64,000 nucleotides of DNA. It comes from Candidatus Pseudomonas phytovorans. GTDB lineage: Bacteria; Pseudomonadota; Gammaproteobacteria; Pseudomonadales; Pseudomonadaceae. The position numbers were made by a program, and so were the translations under genes. A model generated the notes under the pieces. That model made no database searches, was not told where the DNA came from, and saw only the letters and a program-made list of their open reading frames with translations. Shown in pieces: positions 58,271 through 64,000 of this stretch; within the stretch, counting starts at the first letter, position 1; each line of letters starts with the position of its first letter. The stretch lies in the NCBI GenBank assembly GCA_029202525.1, contig CP119325.1, forward strand, positions 757,001 through 821,000, read 5' to 3'.

Positions 58271-59143
58271 ATGTCCCAAGAACTCAGCGCCGAACAGATC
58301 CAGCAAGCCTTGCAAGGCATCACCATCCCGCCGCAACCGCAGATCATGGTCGACCTGCAGTTCGAGCAGTACATGCCTGACCCGGACCTGGAAACCATCG
58401 CCAAGCTGATTTCCCAGGACCCGGGCCTCTCAGGCGCCTTGCTCAAGCTGGTCAACTCATCGCAGTTCGGCCTTTCCAACAAGATCGGCTCGATCCAGCG
58501 CGCGGTGAACCTGCTGGGCAGCCGTTCGATCATCAACCTGATCAACGCCCAGTCGATCAAGGGTGAGATGAGCGACGAGACCATCGTCACCCTCAACCGT
58601 TTCTGGGACACCGCTCAGGACGTGGCGATGACCTGCCTGACCCTGGCCAAGCGCACCGGCATCCAGGCGGCTGACGAGGCCTATACCCTCGGCCTGTTCC
58701 ACGACTGTGGCGTGCCACTGATGCTCAAGCGCTTCCCCAACTACATGGATGTGCTGGAAGAGGCTTATGCCAAAGCTGACGGGGAAACACGGGTAGTCGA
58801 CACCGAAAATCGCGCGTTCAACACCAACCATTCGGTGGTCGGCTATTTCACCGCCAAATCCTGGCGCCTGCCCGAGCACCTCACGGCAGCCATCGCCAAC
58901 CACCACAATGCCTTGGCGGTATTTCGCGACGAGAGCTGCCGCAATACGCAGAACCAGCTGAAAAACCTGTTGGCGGTTTTGAAAATGGCCGAGCACATCT
59001 GCGCCTCCTATCGGGTGCTGGGCAACCAGGCGGTGGACCACGAATGGAATGTGGTCGGCCCGCTGGTGCTCGATTACATTGGTTTGTCGGAATACGATTT
59101 CGAAAACCTCAAGCAGAACATTCGCGAGTTGAGCGGGCACTGA
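58271..59143 (+). CDS. HDOD-domain signalling protein
   Basis: 290 residues. The HDOD domain begins TIPPQPQIMVDLQFEQYMPDPDLETIAKLISQDPGLSGALLKLVNSSQFG and continues to LFHDCGVPLMLKRFPNY, where HD is kept, and TNHSVVGYFTAKSWRLPEHL. HDOD proteins are non-catalytic relatives of HD phosphohydrolases that act as scaffolds in signalling, motility and stress. It ends three bases before mutM and may be cotranscribed with it. Its partners are unknown. Confidence 0.88.
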   Translation: MSQELSAEQIQQALQGITIPPQPQIMVDLQFEQYMPDPDLETIAKLISQDPGLSGALLKLVNSSQFGLSNKIGSIQRAVNLLGSRSIINLINAQSIKGEMSDETIVTLNRFWDTAQDVAMTCLTLAKRTGIQAADEAYTLGLFHDCGVPLMLKRFPNYMDVLEEAYAKADGETRVVDTENRAFNTNHSVVGYFTAKSWRLPEHLTAAIANHHNALAVFRDESCRNTQNQLKNLLAVLKMAEHICASYRVLGNQAVDHEWNVVGPLVLDYIGLSEYDFENLKQNIRELSGH

Positions 59144-59146
59144 CAC

Positions 59147-59959
59147 ATGCCGGAATTGCCAGAAGTAGAAACCACCCGGCGCGGTATTGCGCCCCACCTG
59201 GAAGGCCAGCGCGTCAGCCGCGTGGTGGTGCGTGACCGGCGTTTGCGCTGGCCAATCCCGGAAGACCTGGATGTGCGCCTGTCGGGGCAGCGCATTGTCA
59301 GTGTCGAGCGGCGGGCCAAATACCTGTTGATCAATGCTGAGGTGGGTACGCTCATCAGCCACCTGGGGATGTCGGGCAACTTGAGGCTGGTAGAGCTGGG
59401 TTTACCGGCGGCCAAGCATGAACATGTCGACATCGAGCTTGAGTCGGGGCTGATGCTGCGCTACACCGACCCGCGCCGCTTCGGTGCCATGCTGTGGAGC
59501 CTGGACCCGCTGAACCACGAGCTACTGCTGCGCCTGGGGCCTGAGCCGCTGACTGACCTGTTTGACGGGGAGCGCCTTTTTCAGCTGTCGCGCGGGCGCT
59601 CGATGGCGGTCAAGCCGTTCATCATGGACAACGCGGTGGTGGTGGGGGTGGGCAACATCTACGCCACCGAGGCGCTGTTTGCCGCCGGCATCGACCCACG
59701 TCGGGAGGCGGGCGGTATTTCCCGGGCGCGCTATTTGAAGCTGGCGATCGAGATCAAACGGGTGCTGGCGGCAGCGATCGAGCGTGGCGGTACCACCCTG
59801 CGCGACTTCATCGGTGGTGATGGGCAGCCGGGGTACTTCCAGCAGGAACTGTTCGTCTACGGGCGGGGCGGGCAGCCGTGCAAGGTGTGTGGCACGGAGT
59901 TGCGCGAGGTAAAGCTGGGGCAGCGGGCGAGCGTGTTCTGCCCGCGCTGCCAGCGCTGA
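59147..59959 (+). CDS. mutM: Formamidopyrimidine-DNA glycosylase
   Basis: 270 residues. It excises 8-oxoguanine and formamidopyrimidines. The N-terminus MPELPEVETTRRGIAPHLEG provides Pro2 (the Schiff-base nucleophile after Met removal) and Glu3. LISHLGMSGNLRLV, the H2TH region (DNAVVVGVGNIYATEALF) and the C-terminal zinc finger CKVCGTELREVKLGQRASVFCPRCQ are complete. It follows the HDOD gene by three bases. Confidence 0.97.
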   Translation: MPELPEVETTRRGIAPHLEGQRVSRVVVRDRRLRWPIPEDLDVRLSGQRIVSVERRAKYLLINAEVGTLISHLGMSGNLRLVELGLPAAKHEHVDIELESGLMLRYTDPRRFGAMLWSLDPLNHELLLRLGPEPLTDLFDGERLFQLSRGRSMAVKPFIMDNAVVVGVGNIYATEALFAAGIDPRREAGGISRARYLKLAIEIKRVLAAAIERGGTTLRDFIGGDGQPGYFQQELFVYGRGGQPCKVCGTELREVKLGQRASVFCPRCQR

Positions 59960-59984
59960 GGCTGGGGGCCGCTGTGCGGCCCAA

Positions 59985-60100
59985 TTCGCGGGTAAATCGG
60001 ACCGCCGCACCGCCGCTCCCACAGGCATTGCACTGTCCTCAAGGCCTGCGCTGTAGTGTGGGAGCGGGTTTACCCGCGAACAAGGGCGAAGCCCTTGCCA
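59985..60100. repeat. Degraded REP pair between mutM and the ferredoxin gene
   Basis: The left part ttcgcgggtaaatcggaccgccgcaccgccgctcccacagg is altered in its core; the right arm gtgggagcgggtttacccgcgaa is intact. The outer flanks ggggccgctgtgcggccc also form a hairpin. Confidence 0.7.
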
Positions 60101-60108
60101 GGCAGTGA

Positions 60109-60360
60109 TCAGGCCTTGCCGGTAATCAGGCGGTACTTGGCCATCAGCTGTTCTTCAGACTCCGGGTGCGCTTCATCCAGCGGGATGCAGTCGACCGGGC
60201 AGACCTGCTGGCACTGCGGCTCGTCGTAATGACCCACGCACTGGGTGCACAGGTTAGGGTCGATCACGTAGATCTCTTCGCCTTGGGAGATGGCCTCGTT
60301 CGGGCACTCGGGTTCGCAGACGTCGCAGTTGATGCAATCGTCGGTGATGATCAGGGACAT
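60109..60360 (-). CDS. YfhL-type 2[4Fe-4S] ferredoxin
   Basis: 83 residues. The first cluster motif is CINCDVCEPECPNEAI and the second is CTQCVGHYDEPQCQQVCPVDCI, with the extended loop typical of the YfhL/Allochromatium-type ferredoxin. These proteins have two low-potential clusters. The C-terminal tail HPESEEQLMAKYRLITGKA is also usual. It lies between mutM and coaD on the minus strand, a conserved Pseudomonas order. The electron partner is unknown. Confidence 0.95.
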   Translation of the reverse strand: MSLIITDDCINCDVCEPECPNEAISQGEEIYVIDPNLCTQCVGHYDEPQCQQVCPVDCIPLDEAHPESEEQLMAKYRLITGKA

Positions 60361-60468
60361 GGGGACTCCGGCCGGGGCTCATGGCCCGGGCATGTTCAAC
60401 GCAATGGGCACAATTGTGCCGCATTCGCGCCCGCAGTGCACGCGGGCGCGATGATCAGGCGCTAAAGG

Positions 60469-60948
60469 TTACTTCTTGAAGCGTTCAGTCAGCGCTTCGG
60501 CCACCACCGGGTGGACGAACTTGCTGATATCACCGCCCAGTGCGGCGATTTCCCGGACCAGCGTCGAGGAAATGAACGAATAACGCTCAGAAGGCGTCAG
60601 GAACAGGCTCTCGACATCGGGAGCCAGTTGCCGGTTCATGTTCGCCAGCTGGAACTCGTACTCGAAGTCGGACACCGCACGCAGGCCACGCAGGAAGACG
60701 TTGGCGCCCTGGTCCTTGGCGAAATGCGCCAACAGGGAGGAGAAGCCGATGACTTCGACATTGGGCAGGTGCCTGGTGACCTCACGCGCGAGCGCCACCC
60801 GCTGCTCCAGTGGGAACAGGGGGTTTTTCTTCGGGCTGGCCGCCACCGCGATGATCACGTGATCGAACAGCCGCGAGGCGCGCTCGACCAGGTCGCCATG
60901 GCCTTTGGTAATGGGGTCGAAAGTACCCGGGTACAACACTCGGTTCAT
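60469..60948 (-). CDS. coaD: Phosphopantetheine adenylyltransferase
   Basis: 159 residues. It transfers AMP to 4'-phosphopantetheine, the fourth step in CoA synthesis. The nucleotidyltransferase motif is YPGTFDPITKGHGD and the second motif is SERYSFISSTLVREIAALGGDISKFV. RGLRAVSDFEYEFQLANMNRQL is specific for CoaD. The start at 60948 begins MNRVLYPGTF; the longer open frame upstream has no homology. Confidence 0.97.
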   Translation of the reverse strand: MNRVLYPGTFDPITKGHGDLVERASRLFDHVIIAVAASPKKNPLFPLEQRVALAREVTRHLPNVEVIGFSSLLAHFAKDQGANVFLRGLRAVSDFEYEFQLANMNRQLAPDVESLFLTPSERYSFISSTLVREIAALGGDISKFVHPVVAEALTERFKK

Positions 60949-61099
60949 CGCGTCATCCTGGCTGGAGTGCGTTGGGGAGTCGGATGGTAGCGCAGCGACT
61001 GCGCCCGGCCAAGTCATGCGGCCAGCTGATGGCACTATAGACAGGGGCCGCATTCGCTGTCATGCGCTGTGTGCCAGGCGGCGGTGCACAGGCTGGCGC

Positions 61100-62530
61100 T
61101 CAGCGGATAAACAGCTTGTAGACCAGACGCTGCAAGGTTTTGCCATAAGGCGGGTAGATCAGCCGTGCGGCGTTGAGGCGTTGCTTGGCCAGTACCGCCC
61201 TGGCCTTGCTGAAGGTCAGAAAACCGTCGTGACCATGGTAGTGGCCCATGCCCGAAGGGCCGATGCCGCCGAAGGGCAGATCGTCCTGGGCCACGTGCAG
61301 CAAGGTGTCGTTCAGGCATACCCCGCCAGAGTGGGTGTGGCGCAGCACATGCTCCTGGCTGGCCCGGTCATAACCGAAGTAGTACAGCGCCAGAGGCCGC
61401 GGGCGTTGGTTGATGTAGGCCAGCGCCTGATCGAGGCTGTCGTAGGGCACCAGCGGCAGCAGCGGGCCAAAGATTTCGTCCTGCATCACCTGCATGCTGT
61501 CGTTCACGTCCAGCAGCAGGTGCGGCGGCAGGCGTCGGCCCTGGCGGGCTTCACCAGGGTACAGGTCAAGCACTTGCGCACCTTTGTCGCGGGCATCGTC
61601 CAGCAGGTGCTGCAAGCGCTGCAACTGGCGCGGGTTGATGATGGCGGTGTAGTCGGGGTTGTCGCCGATGCGTGGGTACAGGCGGCGCACGGCGCGCTGG
61701 TAGGCGTCGCTGAAGGCCGACAGCCGTTCGCGTGGTACCAGCACATAGTCGGGGGCCACGCAGGTCTGGCCGGCGTTGAGGGTTTTGCCGAAGGCGATGC
61801 GTTCGGCGGTGCTGTCCAGCGGCACATCAGTCGACACGATGGCCGGTGACTTGCCGCCCAGCTCCAGCGTGACCGGTGTCAGGTTCTGCGCGGCAGCCAG
61901 CATGACCTGCCGGCCCACGCTGGTGGCACCGGTGAACAGCAGGTGGTCGAAGGGCAGGCGGGCGAAGGCCTCGCCCACCTCGACCTCGCCCAGCACCACG
62001 CTGACCAGGTCGGTGGGGAACACCTGTTCCAGCAGCTGTTTCAAGGCCTGGGCACTGGCGGGCGTGGCTTCGCTGAGCTTGAGCATGACCCGGTTGCCGG
62101 CGGCCAGGGCACAGGTCAGCGGGCCGATGGCGAGGAGCAGCGGGTAGTTCCACGGCACAATGATGCCAACCACCCCAAGCGGCTGATAACGCACTTGCGC
62201 GCTGGCCGGCTGGAAGGCCAGACCCACCCGTCGCCGGCTGGCGCGCATCCAGCGGTGCAGGTGCCTTTCTGCGTGGCGTAGGCCCTGTATCGAGGGCAAT
62301 AGTTCCGCCAACAGGGTTTCGTCGGCGCTACGCCCGGCAAAGTCATCGCTGATGGCCTCGATCAACCCGGCCTGGCCGGCCAGCAAGGCTTGGCGCAGGT
62401 TTCTCAGCCATTGCCGGCGCTGGGCTGCCGGTGGCAGGGGGTTGCCGGCAAAGGCCTGGCGCTGGGCAGCGAATATCGCCGTGAGGTCGAGCTCGGACTG
62501 CACAGGGGGCACGGCACTGGGCGCGTTCAT
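61100..62530 (-). CDS. calB: Coniferyl aldehyde dehydrogenase-type enzyme
   Basis: 476 residues. Aldehyde dehydrogenase of the CalB branch. The active-site Glu lies in VTLELGGKSPAIV and the Cys in TLNAGQTCVAPDYVLVP; the NAD-binding and oligomer motifs IIVPWNYPLLLAIGP and DEIFGPLLPLVPYDSLDQALAYIN follow. The C-terminal PFGGIGPSGMGHYHGHDGFLTFS is typical. It oxidises coniferyl aldehyde to ferulate, or a range of aldehydes. It is divergent from a TetR gene that probably represses it. Confidence 0.85.
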   Translation of the reverse strand: MNAPSAVPPVQSELDLTAIFAAQRQAFAGNPLPPAAQRRQWLRNLRQALLAGQAGLIEAISDDFAGRSADETLLAELLPSIQGLRHAERHLHRWMRASRRRVGLAFQPASAQVRYQPLGVVGIIVPWNYPLLLAIGPLTCALAAGNRVMLKLSEATPASAQALKQLLEQVFPTDLVSVVLGEVEVGEAFARLPFDHLLFTGATSVGRQVMLAAAQNLTPVTLELGGKSPAIVSTDVPLDSTAERIAFGKTLNAGQTCVAPDYVLVPRERLSAFSDAYQRAVRRLYPRIGDNPDYTAIINPRQLQRLQHLLDDARDKGAQVLDLYPGEARQGRRLPPHLLLDVNDSMQVMQDEIFGPLLPLVPYDSLDQALAYINQRPRPLALYYFGYDRASQEHVLRHTHSGGVCLNDTLLHVAQDDLPFGGIGPSGMGHYHGHDGFLTFSKARAVLAKQRLNAARLIYPPYGKTLQRLVYKLFIR

Positions 62531-62680
62531 GGCGGCGTCGGATCCGGTCAGTGAGTGTCTAGAGCCTATACTCTAATCTGAACGATGGTGCGAACTTTCC
62601 GTACCGCCGAACGGTGCATTCCACCTGTGATACGCCGTAAGATGACCCTTTGATGAAGGCCCATAGACTGGGAGCTGAGC

Positions 62681-63346
62681 ATGGCCCCGCGCATGAAGAC
62701 CCGAGAGCGCATCGTGCAGAACAGCCTGGAGCTGTTCAACGAGCAGGGCGAACGCAGCGTCAGTACCAACCACATTGCCGCGCACATGGAAATTTCGCCC
62801 GGCAACCTGTATTACCACTTCCCCAACAAGCAGGCGATCATTGCCCTGTTGTTCAGCCAGTATGAAGAACTGGTAGACAGCTTCTTGCGCCCGCCACAAG
62901 GCCGCAAGGCCACCGTGGAGGACAAGCGCTTCTACCTCAAGGCCTTGCTGGCGGCGATGTGGAACTACCGCTTCCTGCACCGCGACCTGGAGCACCTGCT
63001 GGACAGCGATGCCGAACTGGCCGCCCGTTACCGGCGTTTTTCCGAGCGCTGCCTGCGTCAGGGCCAGGCGATATACCGCGGCTTTGTCGACGCAGGCATC
63101 CTGGCCATGGCGCCGGCGCAGATCGAATCCCTGACCATCAATGCCTGGATCGTGCTGACGTCCTGGGTCCGTTTTCTCAGCACCACGCGTGAACATTCCG
63201 CGCACCTGGGTGAAGAAGCCTTCAAGCGGGGCGTCTATCAGGTACTGGTGCTGGAACTCGGCTACGTTACCGAGGCTGCCCGTACTGCTGTGGACGCGCT
63301 GTGCCAGGAATTCCATGTACCGTTCAACCAGGCTCTGGAACAGTAA
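62681..63346 (+). CDS. TetR-family regulator
   Basis: 221 residues. The helix-turn-helix is in RIVQNSLELFNEQGERSVSTNHIAAHMEISPGNLYYHFPNKQAII. The ligand-binding C-terminal region is variable and helical. It is divergent from the aldehyde dehydrogenase gene with 150 bases between, so it is a candidate repressor of that gene, responding to an aldehyde or fatty-acid type ligand. No operator was clear to the eye. The start is supported by its position 30-odd codons before the HTH; gagc precedes the ATG. Confidence 0.9.
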   Translation: MAPRMKTRERIVQNSLELFNEQGERSVSTNHIAAHMEISPGNLYYHFPNKQAIIALLFSQYEELVDSFLRPPQGRKATVEDKRFYLKALLAAMWNYRFLHRDLEHLLDSDAELAARYRRFSERCLRQGQAIYRGFVDAGILAMAPAQIESLTINAWIVLTSWVRFLSTTREHSAHLGEEAFKRGVYQVLVLELGYVTEAARTAVDALCQEFHVPFNQALEQ

Positions 63347-63381
63347 CCCAGGGCCCTTGTGCCATCGATCAGGAGATTGTC

Positions 63382-64000
63382 ATGCCCCTTGCGCAATTGA
63401 TCACACCGCAGCAGTTGGCTGAGCGCCTGGACTCGCCCAGGTTGGTGATCCTCGACTGTCGCTTTGCCCTCGAGGATGTGGACTATGGCCAACGCAGCTA
63501 TGCCCTGGGCCATATTGCCGGGGCGCATTTTGCCGACCTGGACCGCGACCTCAGCGGGCCGGTGAGCAAGGGGCGCACCGGGCGCCACCCGTTGCCCGAT
63601 GCACAGCGGCTGGTCGAGCGCCTGCGCGAATGGGGCCTGAACAACGACAGCGAAGTGGTGCTTTACGACGATGGCGCTGGCGCCTTTGCCGCTCGGGCCT
63701 GGTGGCTGTTGGCCTGGCTGGGCAAGCGCAACGACGTGGCGATCCTTGATGGTGGCCTGAAGGCGTGGCATGCAGCGCACCTGCCGCTGAGCCTGGACCC
63801 GCCACCCAAACGCGAGGGCACCTTCAGTGGTGAGCCGGACGCCAAGCTGCTGATCGATGCCGACCACTTGGGCAAGCGCCTTGGTAGCACAGACCTGACC
63901 TTGATCGATGCACGTGCGTTGCCGCGTTTTCGCGGTGAAGTGGAGCCGATCGACCCGGTGGCGGGGCATATTCCCGGGGCCCAGTGCGCGGCGTTTACCG
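63382..64000 (+). CDS. sseA: Thiosulfate/3-mercaptopyruvate sulfurtransferase, 3' end outside window
   Basis: The first 206 residues of a two-domain rhodanese protein; the 3' end is outside the window. The first domain has LVILDCRFALEDVDYGQRSYALGHIAGAHFADLDRDLS and VVLYDDGAGAFAARAWWLLAWLG. The second begins LIDARALPRFRGEVEPIDPVAGHIPGA. The catalytic cysteine in the second domain would lie past the edge. It moves sulfur from thiosulfate or mercaptopyruvate to acceptors. A ggag site precedes the ATG. Confidence 0.9.
   Translation, partial: MPLAQLITPQQLAERLDSPRLVILDCRFALEDVDYGQRSYALGHIAGAHFADLDRDLSGPVSKGRTGRHPLPDAQRLVERLREWGLNNDSEVVLYDDGAGAFAARAWWLLAWLGKRNDVAILDGGLKAWHAAHLPLSLDPPPKREGTFSGEPDAKLLIDADHLGKRLGSTDLTLIDARALPRFRGEVEPIDPVAGHIPGAQCAAFT

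Noticed and set aside
460..60100. A CRISPR array made of the repeated cgggc/cccgctcccacag sequences.
   Set aside because: The copies are scattered singly at gene ends, are inverted pairs, and have no regular spacers or cas genes; they are REP elements.

Overview
The window reads as an ordinary chromosomal segment of a Pseudomonas of the P. putida group. The support is GC-rich coding sequence, 19 putida-type REP/BIME hairpin pairs, and characteristic neighbour sets: serA beside a D-2-hydroxyglutarate dehydrogenase, rppH-ptsP, lgt-thyA, cadR/cadA, mutM-ferredoxin-coaD, and calB beside a TetR gene. No tRNA, rRNA, transposase, prophage or CRISPR array was seen. The species call is recognition plus inference; nothing was searched.

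Layout. 1-458 is the 3' end of an RND pump gene. 541-13034 is a sulfur-acquisition block: oscA, sulfate-binding protein, cysT-cysW-cysA, a tonB-exbB-exbD set, a small alpha/beta hydrolase, a degenerate AAA+ protein of the sigma-54 activator type, an orphan MetQ-like binding protein, and a four-gene ABC importer whose binding protein resembles the cysteine-binding CjaA family. Several promoters here share AT-rich motifs and may be one sulfur-starvation (CysB-type) regulon. 13164-21211 holds mostly enzymes and unknowns: an Ntn-hydrolase acylase, a sugar O-acetyltransferase, a thioredoxin-like protein, a lipase-like hydrolase, DUF2059, a 2OG-Fe(II) dioxygenase, DUF523, a one-lobed solute-binding protein and DUF4399.

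21260-37196 is core metabolism: serA divergent from D-2-hydroxyglutarate dehydrogenase, an FAH-family protein, two SdiA-regulated-type paralogues, rpiA, ilvA, a DUF2269 protein, a SerB-like phosphatase, rppH, ptsP, an NRDE protein, a TauE-type exporter, lgt and thyA. 37313-40053 is metal resistance (cadR/cadA with a visible MerR-type operator). 40063-44980 is a LysR regulator followed by a 2-aminoethylphosphonate-type ABC importer. 45095-47843 is an overlapping pair, an atypical GTPase and a multi-pass membrane protein, with no known function; it is the best candidate for an undescribed system. folA, a coiled-coil membrane peptide, an iron-regulated FecI-FecR-receptor cassette, a TcyP-type cystine symporter, ilvD, rlmI, an HDOD protein, mutM, ferredoxin, coaD, coniferyl aldehyde dehydrogenase, a TetR regulator and a truncated sulfurtransferase complete the window.

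Sulfur is the recurring theme: sulfate, cysteine/cystine and possibly organosulfur uptake, a sulfite-type exporter and a 3-mercaptopyruvate-type sulfurtransferase all lie within 64 kb. Nearly every operon end carries a REP pair, so these probably serve as 3' mRNA-stabilising or terminating elements.
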